Below, piece by piece: positions 31,421-40,468 of a stretch of 64,000 bases of DNA. The position numbers and the translations under genes were made by a program. The notes beneath the pieces are model-generated. The model searched no databases. It was not told the origin of the DNA and worked only from the letters and a program-made list of their open reading frames with translations. The DNA is from JBLIDK01 sp047632595 (GTDB taxonomy: Bacteria; Bacteroidota; Bacteroidia; Sphingobacteriales; Sphingobacteriaceae): positions 62,001-126,000 of the forward strand of contig JBLIDK010000001.1 in assembly GCA_047632595.1 (NCBI GenBank), read 5' to 3'. Numbering within the stretch: position 1 is the first letter of the stretch; each line of letters starts with the position of its first letter.

Positions 31421-32638
31421 TTGAATAAGAAGAAAATATTTAATGATCCGGTTTATGGATTTATCTCCATACCCCACAATATTATATTCGATTTAATTGA
31501 GCATAAGTACTTTCAACGACTTCGAAATATCAGTCAATTGGGTCTTACAAGCTTAGTGTATCCAGGAGCTTTACACACTCGCTTTCACCATGCACTTGGC
31601 GCGATGCACCTAATGCAAAAAGCATTAATGGTTATTCAAAGTAAAGGTCATGAGGTTACTGAAGATGAAAAAAAGGCTGCAACCATAGCTATTTTATTAC
31701 ATGATATTGGTCATGGCCCTTTTTCTCATGCATTGGAGGCAAGTCTAGTTAATGGCGTTAGTCACGAAAATATTAGCAGTATTTTAATTCAAAATTTGAA
31801 CAAAGAATTTGATGGTCAGTTAGACATGGCCCTACAAATCTTTCAAAATCAACATCCTAAGCCATATCTCCATCAGCTTGTAAGTAGTCAACTAGATATG
31901 GATCGAATGGACTATTTAAATAGAGACAGCTTCTATACAGGTGTTTCTGAAGGGGTAATTGGCTTCGATAGAATTTTAGCAATGCTTACCGTTCACAATC
32001 AAAATTTAGTTGTAGAAGAAAAGGCAATTTATTCTATTGAAAAGTTTCTTGTAGCTCGAAGATTAATGTACTGGCAAGTTTATTTGCATAAAACGGTTTT
32101 ATCAGCAGAAAAACTTCTAGTAAACATTTTAAAAAGAGCAAAGTATTTGGCCTTACAAGGAGAAACACTTTTTGCTAGTTCAAGCCTGCATTATTTTCTC
32201 TACAAACACATTACAAAACAAGATTTCGAGACTGATGAAGGCTTGGAGGCATTTAATCGTTTAGATGATCATGATTTTTTTACTTCGATAAAAGAATGGG
32301 CAAAACATAAGGATCCAGTGTTATCTAAACTTTGTTACATGCTTATAAATAGAAAACTTTATAAAATAAAACTTCAGGATAAGCCGTTTTCAAAATCAGA
32401 GACTGATATATTAATTAATGATTTTGCAAAAAAGAATAATCTAACGGAAGAAGAGGCAGGATTTTTTGTCTTTACTGGTATAACTCAAAATAATGCCTAT
32501 AATCTTGACCATGATAACATTACCATGTTAAGAAAGGATGGAACAACCATTGATGTAGCCTCTGCATCAGATAATTTAAATATCCGTTCGTTAGCTAGTC
32601 CAGTAGAAAAGTACTTTTTATGCTATTTTAGGGGTTAA
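31421..32638 (+). CDS. HD-domain metal-dependent phosphohydrolase
   Basis: 405 aa. It begins NKKKIFNDPVYGFISIP and continues FQRLRNISQLGLTSLVYPGA, HTRFHHALGAMHLM, AAILLHDIGHGPFSHALE and SQLDMDRMDYLNRDSFYTG, the H...HD...D metal-binding pattern of the dNTPase/SAMHD1-like HD superfamily. The substrate is not known; a deoxynucleotide triphosphohydrolase role is possible. The start codon is TTG 31421: an in-frame stop at 31415 rules out any upstream start, and the N-terminal sequence matches the family start. Confidence 0.85.
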   Translation: MNKKKIFNDPVYGFISIPHNIIFDLIEHKYFQRLRNISQLGLTSLVYPGALHTRFHHALGAMHLMQKALMVIQSKGHEVTEDEKKAATIAILLHDIGHGPFSHALEASLVNGVSHENISSILIQNLNKEFDGQLDMALQIFQNQHPKPYLHQLVSSQLDMDRMDYLNRDSFYTGVSEGVIGFDRILAMLTVHNQNLVVEEKAIYSIEKFLVARRLMYWQVYLHKTVLSAEKLLVNILKRAKYLALQGETLFASSSLHYFLYKHITKQDFETDEGLEAFNRLDDHDFFTSIKEWAKHKDPVLSKLCYMLINRKLYKIKLQDKPFSKSETDILINDFAKKNNLTEEEAGFFVFTGITQNNAYNLDHDNITMLRKDGTTIDVASASDNLNIRSLASPVEKYFLCYFRG

Positions 32639-32677
32639 CATTAAAGACTTAATAATTAAATCAAAAGTTAATATTTG

Positions 32678-32685
32678 TACATTTG
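32678..32685 (+). promoter_or_regulatory. -7 box of the lipid A operon
   Basis: TACATTTG, an exact TAnnTTTG match, 52 bp before the lpxD ATG. It could drive lpxD-lpxC/fabZ-lpxA and the ABC ATPase gene. Confidence 0.5.
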
Positions 32686-32737
32686 TTTCAATCTTGAAAA
32701 ACTTATAGTTGTCATTACAGGCAATTCAATTAAATAA

Positions 32738-33778
32738 ATGGAGTTTACAGTAAAACAAATAGCAGAGTTGTTGGGTGGTACTATTATTGGCAATGAAAAA
32801 GCCACAGTAAATCATTTGGCCAAAATAGAAGAAGGCGAACGAGGTTCACTCAGCTTTTTAGCTAACCCTAAATATGAGGAATTCATTTATTCTACAAAGG
32901 CTTCTGTAGTCATTGTAAACGATTCTTTTGTCCCAGAAAAAGAAATCAAAGCTACTTTAATTAAAGTAGATGACGCTTATAGTTCTTTTTCAGAAATCTT
33001 AAACAAGTACAATCAACTTTATCGAAAAACGGGTATCGAAACGCCTTCAAACATAGGAGAAGGCACAACAGTTGGTGACGATATATACATTGGTGCTTTT
33101 GCCTATATTGGTTCAAATTGTAAAATCGGAAAAAACGTCCAAATTTACCCTAATGCATTTATCGGAGATAATGTCAAAATTGGTGATAACTGTATAATCT
33201 CTTCTGGTGTTTCTTTATATCATGAAACCATAGTTGGAGCAGATTGCATTTTACATTCTGGTGTTGTTTTAGGTAGTGATGGCTTCGGCTTTGCACCAAA
33301 AGCAGATGGCACCTACGATAAAATAAGTCAAATTGGAAATGTAATTATTGAAGACAACGTAGAAATAGGAGCAAATACCACAATTGATAGAGCAACAATG
33401 GGCTCAACAATTATACGTAAAGGTGTTAAGCTCGATAATTTAATTCAAATTGCGCATAACGTAGAAATCGGTGAGAACACAGTTATTGCTGCCCAAGCAG
33501 GAATTTCTGGAAGTACAAAAATTGGAAAAAATTGTGTAATTGGTGGTCAGGTTGGTATTGTTGGACATATAGTTATAGCCGACGGAACCAAAATCAACGC
33601 ACAATCAGGAATTTCCAAGTCCATAACTGAAGAAAATCAGCCTTGGAACGGCTCACCAGCAACAAATTTTAGAGATTCAATGAGATCTCAAGCGGTGTAT
33701 CGAAGATTACCAGATTTAGAGAAAAGACTGGTAGAACTTGAACAAATAATAACGGAATTAAAAAACACCTCGGTTTAG
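32738..33778 (+). CDS. lpxD: UDP-3-O-(hydroxyacyl)glucosamine N-acyltransferase LpxD
   Basis: 346 aa, third step of lipid A synthesis at the cytosolic face. The N-terminal uridine-binding domain (FTVKQIAELLGGTIIGNE, SLSFLANPKYEEFIYST) is followed by a left-handed beta-helix of hexapeptide repeats. Key stretches are GVVLGSDGFGFAPKADGTY, ANTTIDRATMGSTII and LIQIAHNVEIGENT with the catalytic His, and a helical C-terminus (YRRLPDLEKRLVELEQII). It is separated from lpxC-fabZ by only 10 bp. Confidence 0.96.
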   Translation: MEFTVKQIAELLGGTIIGNEKATVNHLAKIEEGERGSLSFLANPKYEEFIYSTKASVVIVNDSFVPEKEIKATLIKVDDAYSSFSEILNKYNQLYRKTGIETPSNIGEGTTVGDDIYIGAFAYIGSNCKIGKNVQIYPNAFIGDNVKIGDNCIISSGVSLYHETIVGADCILHSGVVLGSDGFGFAPKADGTYDKISQIGNVIIEDNVEIGANTTIDRATMGSTIIRKGVKLDNLIQIAHNVEIGENTVIAAQAGISGSTKIGKNCVIGGQVGIVGHIVIADGTKINAQSGISKSITEENQPWNGSPATNFRDSMRSQAVYRRLPDLEKRLVELEQIITELKNTSV

Positions 33779-33788
33779 GCATTGCCAA

Positions 33789-35183
33789 ATGAACGTAAAA
33801 CAACACACCATCAAAGCACCTGTAACAGTTTCCGGAGTAGGATTACATACAGGAAAAAAAGTAACAATGGTTTTCAAACCTGCAGAAGAAAACCATGGAT
33901 TTAAATTTCAACGCACAGATTTAGAAAATGCTCCAATTGTTGAAGCTGATGTTGACAATGTAGTAGATACTTCTCGAGGCACTACAATTGAACAAAATGG
34001 TGCTAGAATTCACACTGTTGAGCATACTCTTGCCGCTTTAGCCGGACTTCAAATTGACAATGTTTTAATTGAAATTGATGCTCCAGAACCACCAATTATG
34101 GATGGAAGCTCAGAACCATTTATTCAAGCGCTTGAAAAAGTTGGATTGCAAGAACAAAAAGAGGACAGAAATTATTTTGACATTCCTCACAATATTGTTT
34201 ATTCAGAAAACGACCGTGAAGTTGAAATGGTTGCAATGCCTTTGGATGGTTTTAGAATGACTGTTATGGTTGATTATAACTCTCCAGTTTTAGGCAGTCA
34301 GCATGCTACCATTCACGACATGAAAGAATTCAGAGATGAAATAAGCTCTTGTCGTACTTTTTGCTTTTTACACGAATTAGAGACCTTACTGGAAAATGGA
34401 CTAATTAAAGGTGGTGACTTAAACAATGCTATTGTTATTGTTGACCGCGTTGTAAAGGACAATGAATTAGATCATTTAGCAAAGTTATTCAATAAGCAAA
34501 AGGTTGAGGTTAAAAAGGAAGGCATCTTAAACAATGTTGAACTTCGATATCAAAACGAACCTGCACGTCATAAATTATTAGATTTAGTTGGTGATTTAGC
34601 GCTTATAGGTAGTCCGATTAGAGGCCACATAATGGCTGCAAGACCAGGTCACAAAGCAAATGTTGCATTTGCAAAGAAGATTAAAGAGCTTATTAAAAAG
34701 AATAAGCATCAAAAACCTGCACCAAAATACGATCCAAATGCAAAACCTATTTTTGATGTAAATCAAATTATAGCAATGCTACCACATAGGTATCCATTCT
34801 TATTGGTTGATAAAGTAACTGAATTAAGTAGCAAGCACATTGTTGGTGTTAAAAACGTAACAATGAACGAACCTTTCTTTGTTGGTCACTTTCCTGGAGA
34901 TCCAGTAATGCCAGGTGTATTGCAAATAGAAGCGATGGCTCAAACAGGTGGTATATTGGTCTTAAGTTCTGTTGAAAATCCAGAAGATTATAGCACCTAT
35001 TTTATGAAAATAGAAAAGGCTAGATTTAAAGAAAAAGTTCTGCCTGGTGACACCTTAGTTTTTAGATGTGAACTTGCCGCTCCAATTCGTAGAGGTATTT
35101 GCCAGATGAAAGCCGTAGCCTATGTTGGAAATAAAATAGTTTGTGAGGCAGAGTTAATGGCCCAAGTAGTGAAAAATAAATAA
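33789..35183 (+). CDS. lpxC/fabZ: bifunctional LpxC deacetylase / FabZ dehydratase
   Basis: 464 aa fusion that is characteristic of the Bacteroidota. Residues 1-300 are the zinc-dependent LpxC deacetylase: VSGVGLHTGKKV, HTVEHTLAALAGL with zinc ligands, SCRTFCFLHELE and ARHKLLDLVGDLALIG with further ligands. After a basic linker (IKKNKHQKPAPKYDPNAKP) the FabZ dehydratase spans about 315-464: MLPHRYPFLLVDKV with catalytic His, GHFPGDPVMPGVLQIEAMAQ with catalytic Glu. It links lipid A commitment to fatty acid elongation at a fixed 1:1 ratio. lpxA follows after 6 bp. Confidence 0.97.
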   Translation: MNVKQHTIKAPVTVSGVGLHTGKKVTMVFKPAEENHGFKFQRTDLENAPIVEADVDNVVDTSRGTTIEQNGARIHTVEHTLAALAGLQIDNVLIEIDAPEPPIMDGSSEPFIQALEKVGLQEQKEDRNYFDIPHNIVYSENDREVEMVAMPLDGFRMTVMVDYNSPVLGSQHATIHDMKEFRDEISSCRTFCFLHELETLLENGLIKGGDLNNAIVIVDRVVKDNELDHLAKLFNKQKVEVKKEGILNNVELRYQNEPARHKLLDLVGDLALIGSPIRGHIMAARPGHKANVAFAKKIKELIKKNKHQKPAPKYDPNAKPIFDVNQIIAMLPHRYPFLLVDKVTELSSKHIVGVKNVTMNEPFFVGHFPGDPVMPGVLQIEAMAQTGGILVLSSVENPEDYSTYFMKIEKARFKEKVLPGDTLVFRCELAAPIRRGICQMKAVAYVGNKIVCEAELMAQVVKNK

Positions 35184-35189
35184 TACAAC

Positions 35190-35969
35190 ATGAATCAACC
35201 CTTAGCTTATGTTCATCCGGATGCTAAAATAGCATCAAATGTGGTTATAGAACCTTTTGTGACGATTCACAAGGATGTGGAAATCGGAGAAGGAACTTGG
35301 ATTGGTTCAAGCGTTACCATTATGGAAGGCGCTAGAATTGGAAAGAATTGTAAAATTTTTCCAGGCTCAGTTATTGCCGCAGTTCCTCAAGATTTAAAAT
35401 TTGAATACGAAAAAACGACTGCCGTTATTGGAGACAATACTACAATTCGTGAATATGTAACAATTAACAGAGGCACCAAAGACCGTTGGGAGACTAGAGT
35501 AGGTAAAAACTGTTTACTTATGGCTTATGTTCATGTTGCACATGATTGTAAGGTTGGAGACCACTGTATTGTAGCAAATGCTGTGCAGCTAGCAGGACAT
35601 ATTACCATTGGAGATTACGCTATTGTTGGAGGATTAAGTGCGGTTCATCAATTTGTTCAAATTGGTGCTCATGCAATGATTTCTGGTGGATCATTAGTTA
35701 GAAAAGATGTTCCTCCTTTTACTAAAGCAGGTCGTGAGCCTCTAAGTTATGCTGGGGTTAACTCAGTAGGACTTAGAAGACGTGGTTACAATGTTGAAAG
35801 CATTAACCACATTCAAGATATTTACAGAAAATTATATTTAAGCGGATTTAACAACAGTCAAGCTTTAGAACACATTGAAGCCGAGATGCCTGTATCTGAA
35901 GAACGAGATGAAATAATAAATTTCTGCCGGAATTCAAGTAGAGGTATTATGAAAGGATACTTTAACTAG
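35190..35969 (+). CDS. lpxA: UDP-N-acetylglucosamine O-acyltransferase LpxA
   Basis: 259 aa trimeric left-handed beta-helix enzyme, first acylation of lipid A. It has AYVHPDAKIASNVVIEPFV, VGKNCLLMAYVHVAHDCKVG with the catalytic His, VANAVQLAGHITIGDYAIVG, and the helical C-terminus RRGYNVESINHIQDIYRKLY. Length is close to the family norm of about 260. It is the last of three tightly packed lipid A genes. Confidence 0.96.
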   Translation: MNQPLAYVHPDAKIASNVVIEPFVTIHKDVEIGEGTWIGSSVTIMEGARIGKNCKIFPGSVIAAVPQDLKFEYEKTTAVIGDNTTIREYVTINRGTKDRWETRVGKNCLLMAYVHVAHDCKVGDHCIVANAVQLAGHITIGDYAIVGGLSAVHQFVQIGAHAMISGGSLVRKDVPPFTKAGREPLSYAGVNSVGLRRRGYNVESINHIQDIYRKLYLSGFNNSQALEHIEAEMPVSEERDEIINFCRNSSRGIMKGYFN

Positions 35970-35975
35970 TTGTTC

Positions 35976-36587
35976 ATGACTATTTCCCTCAATGAAGTTG
36001 GCAAAAGATTCAAAAATGATTGGATTTTTAGAAAACTGAGTTTTGAATTTGAAAGCCCTAACAGCTACGCTATTCTAGGCTCAAATGGAAGTGGCAAATC
36101 AACCTTGTTAAAAATAGTTTCAGGCCTATTAACGCCAAATGAAGGTAAATTGCTTATAAATAAGAACATTCCCCCAGAAGACCTTTACAAATCAATTTCA
36201 TTTTGTGCCCCATATGTTGAATTGATTGAAGAATTATCCGTTTTGGAATTAGTCTCCTTTCATTTTGAATTTAAAGAGCCTCTTTTCGAAATGAATAGCA
36301 CCGACTTTCTTGAAGAAATTGAGCTGCATAAAGCCAAAGATAAACTAGTAAGTGAATGTTCAAGTGGGATGAAGCAACGCTTGCGTATTGGATTAGCTGT
36401 TTTATCTAAAAGCGACGTGTTATTGCTAGATGAGCCTTGCACAAATTTAGATGAAGAAGGAATTACGTGGTACAAATCAATTATTAAAAAATATTGTAAA
36501 AATCGTTTGGTAATAGTTAGTTCAAATCAAAAATACGAATACGAATTTTGCACAAATCAATTAGAAATAGCAAAATATAAGAATTAG
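35976..36587 (+). CDS. ABC transporter ATP-binding protein
   Basis: 203 aa ATPase from ATG 35976; the frame reads back to a TTG at 35970, which overlaps the lpxA stop and is less likely. Walker A LGSNGSGKSTLLKI, signature CSSGMKQRLRIGLAVL and Walker B DVLLLDEPCTNLDEEG are all present. It is short, and no permease gene adjoins it, so it probably pairs with a membrane subunit encoded elsewhere, in the style of small CcmA-like export ATPases. Co-location with lipid A genes hints at an envelope role but does not prove one. Confidence 0.87.
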   Translation: MTISLNEVGKRFKNDWIFRKLSFEFESPNSYAILGSNGSGKSTLLKIVSGLLTPNEGKLLINKNIPPEDLYKSISFCAPYVELIEELSVLELVSFHFEFKEPLFEMNSTDFLEEIELHKAKDKLVSECSSGMKQRLRIGLAVLSKSDVLLLDEPCTNLDEEGITWYKSIIKKYCKNRLVIVSSNQKYEYEFCTNQLEIAKYKN

Positions 36588-36613
36588 AATTAGGGCGCTT
36601 TGCCTAGGAAATC

Positions 36614-36621
36614 TATATTTG
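36614..36621 (+). promoter_or_regulatory. -7 box of efp-fabG
   Basis: TATATTTG, an exact TAnnTTTG match, 19 bp before the efp ATG. No ideal -33 element. Confidence 0.5.
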
Positions 36622-36640
36622 AATATTATAAAATAAAATC

Positions 36641-37201
36641 ATGGCAACAACATCTGATGTTCGCGTAGGAACAATAGTCAAACACCAAGGAAATTTATGC
36701 CAAGTGGCAGATTGGCAACATACAATGCCAGGAAAAGGTGGAGCTTTTTATCAAGCAAAAATGAAAAATCTTAAGACTGGTAAATCAGTTGAATATAGAT
36801 ATAGATCAGGTGAATCGGTTGAACTAGCCAGAATTGAAACCAGAGATTATCAACTTTTGTACAAAGAAAGCACCGATTTTGTGGTAATGGACAAAGAAAA
36901 CTACGAGCAATACAATGTTCCCGGTACGCTTTTCGGCATTGGAGAAAAATTTCTTCAAGATGGAATGGATGTAATGGTAAGTTTCGAAAGTGAAATTCCA
37001 ATTATGGCTGAGGCCCCTACCTTTGTTGAAGCAGAAATCACTTATACCGAACCAGGAATTAAAGGAGATACGGCAACAAACTCATTAAAGCCAGCAACGG
37101 TTTTAGAAAACGCAGAAGTAAGAGTTCCCCTTTTTTGCGAGATTGGTGATAAAATTAAAATAGATACCAGAACTGGAGAATACGTTTCAAAAATAAAATA
37201 G
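36641..37201 (+). CDS. efp: elongation factor P
   Basis: 186 aa tRNA-shaped factor that relieves stalling at polyproline. Three beta-barrel domains are seen: SDVRVGTIVKHQGNLCQVAD, the loop TMPGKGGAFYQAK with the tip Lys32, and the C-terminal TATNSLKPATVLENAEVRVP and GDKIKIDTRTGEYVSKIK. The tip has PGKGGAF, and no lysine-modifying enzyme gene lies nearby. It is followed one base later by fabG. Confidence 0.95.
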   Translation: MATTSDVRVGTIVKHQGNLCQVADWQHTMPGKGGAFYQAKMKNLKTGKSVEYRYRSGESVELARIETRDYQLLYKESTDFVVMDKENYEQYNVPGTLFGIGEKFLQDGMDVMVSFESEIPIMAEAPTFVEAEITYTEPGIKGDTATNSLKPATVLENAEVRVPLFCEIGDKIKIDTRTGEYVSKIK

Positions 37202-37202
37202 T

Positions 37203-37949
37203 ATGAAATTATTAGAAGGAAAAACCGCACTAATAACAGGCGCATCGAAAGGAATAGGAAGAAGAATTGCTGAAATATTTGCTGAAAATGGCGCAAATGT
37301 AGCCTTCACCTATTTAAGCTCTGTTGAAAAAGGCGAAGCTTTAGAGAAAGAATTAGGTGCAAAAGGCACAAAGGTTAAAGGCTACAGATCTGACGCTTCT
37401 AAATATAGTGCAGCTGAAGAATTAATCAACTCTATAGTTGCTGACTTTGGTGGCTTAAACATTATTGTAAACAACGCTGGTATTACTCAAGATAACTTAA
37501 TCCTAAGAATGACCGAAGAGCAATGGGATAATGTAATTAACGTTAACCTAAAAAGCATTTTCAATGTATGTAAGGCTGCTGTTAAACCTTTAATGCGTGG
37601 TGGTGGTGGTTCTGTAATTAATATGAGTTCTATTGTTGGAGTTCAAGGCAATGCAGGTCAAACAAACTATGCAGCTTCTAAAGCCGGAATAATTGGTTTT
37701 ACTAAATCTTACGCTCGTGAATTAGGTTCAAGAAATATACGTTGTAATGCAATTGCACCAGGTTTTATACAAACCGAAATGACTGACGCTTTGCCAGCAG
37801 AAACTGTTGCTGAGTGGAACAAAATTATTCCTCTTAAACGCATGGGAACTACTGATGATGTTGCAAATACAGCCTTGTTTTTAGCTTCCGATTTAGGTGC
37901 TTATGTAAGCGGACAAACAATTAATGTTTGTGGCGCAATGTGTACGTAA
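37203..37949 (+). CDS. fabG: 3-oxoacyl-ACP reductase FabG
   Basis: 248 aa short-chain dehydrogenase of fatty acid elongation. It has TGASKGIGRRIAE, NIIVNNAGITQDNLILRM, INMSSIVGVQGNAGQTNYAAS with the Ser, Tyr and Lys catalytic set (YAASK), and RCNAIAPGFIQTEMTDALP. The C-terminus GQTINVCGAMCT has a Cys at the position where many FabG proteins have Asp-Gly-Gly. It is the second gene of the efp unit and is closed by a very strong terminator. Confidence 0.92.
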   Translation: MKLLEGKTALITGASKGIGRRIAEIFAENGANVAFTYLSSVEKGEALEKELGAKGTKVKGYRSDASKYSAAEELINSIVADFGGLNIIVNNAGITQDNLILRMTEEQWDNVINVNLKSIFNVCKAAVKPLMRGGGGSVINMSSIVGVQGNAGQTNYAASKAGIIGFTKSYARELGSRNIRCNAIAPGFIQTEMTDALPAETVAEWNKIIPLKRMGTTDDVANTALFLASDLGAYVSGQTINVCGAMCT

Positions 37950-37981
37950 CAATTAAAATTCATTTATACTTTAAAAGTCAT

Positions 37982-38016
37982 ACAACGTTTCTTTGTAAAA
38001 AGAAACGTTGTTTTTT
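37982..38016 (+). terminator. perfect-stem terminator abutting the next start codon
   Basis: Arms ACAACGTTTCTT (37982-37993) and AAGAAACGTTGT (38000-38011) pair without mismatch across a 6-nt loop, followed by a run of T to 38016. The next gene's ATG begins at 38017, so the U-tract ends at a start codon. Confidence 0.88.
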
Positions 38017-40113
38017 ATGTCAATACCTTCCTTTTATATAGATAGTTCTTCCATTTGGCTACTAATACCTTGTTTGTTAGTCAGTTTTGCCTACGCCTAT
38101 ATTCTCTATAAAAAGGAAAAAGATATATCCAAGTCCCTAAAAAAGATTCTTTTCTCGCTTCGCTTTGCGACTGTAGCCTTTATTAGCCTTTTGTTACTTG
38201 GCATTCTTCTAAAAACCACTCAACGAACAATTGAAGAGCCTAAAATTGTAATTCTTAAAGACAACTCCAGCTCTGTTATCCTTAATTCAGATAGCAGCTT
38301 TTATAAAAACACTTTCAACACTCAGTTTAGTGAACTTGAGGAAAAACTAGGAAGAAAATTTGATATACAAAGCTTTACTTTTTCTTCGAAATTAGAAGAT
38401 AAAGGTGAACCTTGGACCTTTACCAAATCTCAAACAGATATTGGCGAGGCTTTAAGTACTGTTTACGATCGCTACAGCAATCAAAATGTAGGTGCAATAA
38501 TTTTGGTTAGTGATGGGTTATACAACAAAGGACTAGACCCAAAATACACGAACAAAAAGCTAAATGCTCCTATTTTTACAGTGGCTTTAGGTGATACTAC
38601 TGAGAAAATAGATCTAAAAATCACCAATTTAGAATACAACAGAATCACGTTTAAAGGCAATCGCTTTCTTATCATTCCTAAAATCAAAGCCAAAGGTTTA
38701 AAGGGTAAATCAGCTAAACTTGAACTGTTTTTAAAAGATAGTTTACTTTATTCTGAGCTAATTCCAATTAATCAAAACAGTTTAATCACTCAAACACAAA
38801 TTGAGTTAAAGGCAAAAGAAGCTGGAAATTATCAATACATCGCCAAAATAACCTGTTTTGAGGAAGAAATAACCTGTAAAAATAACTCGGCTATTGCTTT
38901 TATTGATGTTATCGAGGAAAAACAGAAAATTCTAATTCTGGCAAACAGCCCTCATCCCGATATTGCTGCAATAAAAAGCACCTTAATTTCAAACCCTAAT
39001 TATGAGGTGGTTTCGAAATTGATAGATGATTTCTCAGCGAATGATTTAGACAAATGCAACTTAGTCATCCTTCACCAACTCCCTTCGTCAACCAGCGCCT
39101 CTAAAAGTGCTTTAGAAGCTCTTAGCAAAAAGGAAGTCCCACGTTATTACATTATTGGTGAGCAAACAAACTTAAAAGAGTTGAACGACCAAAATATTGG
39201 AATTCAAATTAACCAAAAAAGCAAAGCAACTGACCAAAGTCAGGCTTCTTATACCAACAACTTTTATCGCTTTACTTTAGAAGAATCGCAATTAACAAAC
39301 CTTCAAAATCTACCCCCGCTTAATTCACCATTTGGGGAATATAAAACTCAGGCTAACCTTTCAGTGCTTTTTAATCAGAAAATTGGAACTGTTGTTAGCG
39401 ACAAAGCCCTATTTGCAGTAAATGCAAGCTCTGCTGGTAAAATCGGTATTTTAACTGGAACAGGTATTTGGAAATGGAAGCTTTTCAATTATGTAAATCA
39501 AGGCAATTCACTTGACTTTAAAGCTTTCATAAATAAGTCGGTTCAATACCTATGTTCAGATCAACGTAAAGACAAGTTTAAGGTTATTTTGAACAGCAAG
39601 GAGTTCACTCCAGAAGACAATATTTTAATTCGAGCTGAGCTATTTGACGATACCTACCAATTAATTAACTCGCCAGATATAAATATTCAACTAACTAATA
39701 CTTCTGGACAGGAATTTAATTTTGCCTTTGGGAAGACCAAACAGGCTTACTTTTTAAATGCTGGTCAATTGCCTATTGGATCATATAGTTATAGAGCAGC
39801 TATTAAGCTGAATAATGAGACCATTTCACGTTCAGGTTCTTTTATCGTTAAGCAATTAAACATTGAAGAGCTAAATACCACCGCAGATCATCGACTTCTA
39901 AATTCAATGTCTGTAAATTCTGGTGGGAAGCTTTATTACCCAAGTGAAATTAGCGCAATTGAACAAGACTTATTGAATAACGTAAACATTAAACCTGTAA
40001 GTTATTTTGAACTGAGCACAAAAGAGTTAATCCGCCAAAAGTGGTTATTCTTTTTAATTTTAGTACTTCTAACTATTGAATGGTTTGCTCGAAAGCGAGC
40101 TGGAATTTACTAG
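38017..40113 (+). CDS. vWA-like membrane-anchored protein, conserved hypothetical
   Basis: 698 aa from ATG 38017; a TTG at 38008 inside the terminator stem is a less likely start. Two N-terminal hydrophobic segments (IWLLIPCLLVSFAYAYILY and FATVAFISLLLLGILL) are followed by a periplasmic body with a von Willebrand A-like stretch: KIVILKDNSSSVI (MIDAS-like DxSxS) and VGAIILVSDGLYNKG. The C-terminus has a membrane helix (KWLFFLILVLLTIEWFARKR). The layout resembles Bat/aerotolerance-type and DUF4159-like Bacteroidota proteins. Function unknown. It converges on the DivIC-like gene with a 4-bp overlap of stop regions. Confidence 0.7.
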   Translation: MSIPSFYIDSSSIWLLIPCLLVSFAYAYILYKKEKDISKSLKKILFSLRFATVAFISLLLLGILLKTTQRTIEEPKIVILKDNSSSVILNSDSSFYKNTFNTQFSELEEKLGRKFDIQSFTFSSKLEDKGEPWTFTKSQTDIGEALSTVYDRYSNQNVGAIILVSDGLYNKGLDPKYTNKKLNAPIFTVALGDTTEKIDLKITNLEYNRITFKGNRFLIIPKIKAKGLKGKSAKLELFLKDSLLYSELIPINQNSLITQTQIELKAKEAGNYQYIAKITCFEEEITCKNNSAIAFIDVIEEKQKILILANSPHPDIAAIKSTLISNPNYEVVSKLIDDFSANDLDKCNLVILHQLPSSTSASKSALEALSKKEVPRYYIIGEQTNLKELNDQNIGIQINQKSKATDQSQASYTNNFYRFTLEESQLTNLQNLPPLNSPFGEYKTQANLSVLFNQKIGTVVSDKALFAVNASSAGKIGILTGTGIWKWKLFNYVNQGNSLDFKAFINKSVQYLCSDQRKDKFKVILNSKEFTPEDNILIRAELFDDTYQLINSPDINIQLTNTSGQEFNFAFGKTKQAYFLNAGQLPIGSYSYRAAIKLNNETISRSGSFIVKQLNIEELNTTADHRLLNSMSVNSGGKLYYPSEISAIEQDLLNNVNIKPVSYFELSTKELIRQKWLFFLILVLLTIEWFARKRAGIY

Positions 40114-40457
40114 TTCTTCTTCCGAACAATCACAAAAATATCCTCGTTGTTTTTCTTCATGTAGTACTTCTCCCTTGCGAACTTTTCAAGCATTTCGGGA
40201 TTCGTAGTCAACTCATCTAATTCTCGTTTTACCTGAACAATTTGTTCTTGATAAAAAGTTCTGTCAGATCTTAACTGAGTAAGTTTTTTATTTTGATCGT
40301 AGCGAATTAATAGGTTGTTTGTGTCAAAGAAAAGCATCCAAATAAAAAACAAAGTTAGTGCTATAAAGAACTTGTTTTTAGCCACTTTTAAAAGATAACT
40401 AGTAGGGTTGTCTTTTATATTCTGAATAAGATATTGAATTTCTTCAATGCTTTTCAT
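40110..40457 (-). CDS. septum formation initiator family protein (FtsB/DivIC-like)
   Basis: 115 aa bitopic membrane protein. A single membrane segment (FFIALTLFFIWMLFF) is followed by a short periplasmic coiled coil (YDQNKKLTQLRSDRTFYQEQ, IVQVKRELDELTTNPEMLEK) and the family ending FAREKYYMKKNNEDIFV. This is the layout of FtsB/DivIC proteins that join FtsL and FtsQ in the divisome. It lies 11 bp downstream of eno, with which it is probably cotranscribed, a common arrangement that also exists in proteobacteria. Confidence 0.87.
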   Translation of the reverse strand: MKSIEEIQYLIQNIKDNPTSYLLKVAKNKFFIALTLFFIWMLFFDTNNLLIRYDQNKKLTQLRSDRTFYQEQIVQVKRELDELTTNPEMLEKFAREKYYMKKNNEDIFVIVRKKN

Positions 40458-40468
40458 TCGCTTTGTGT

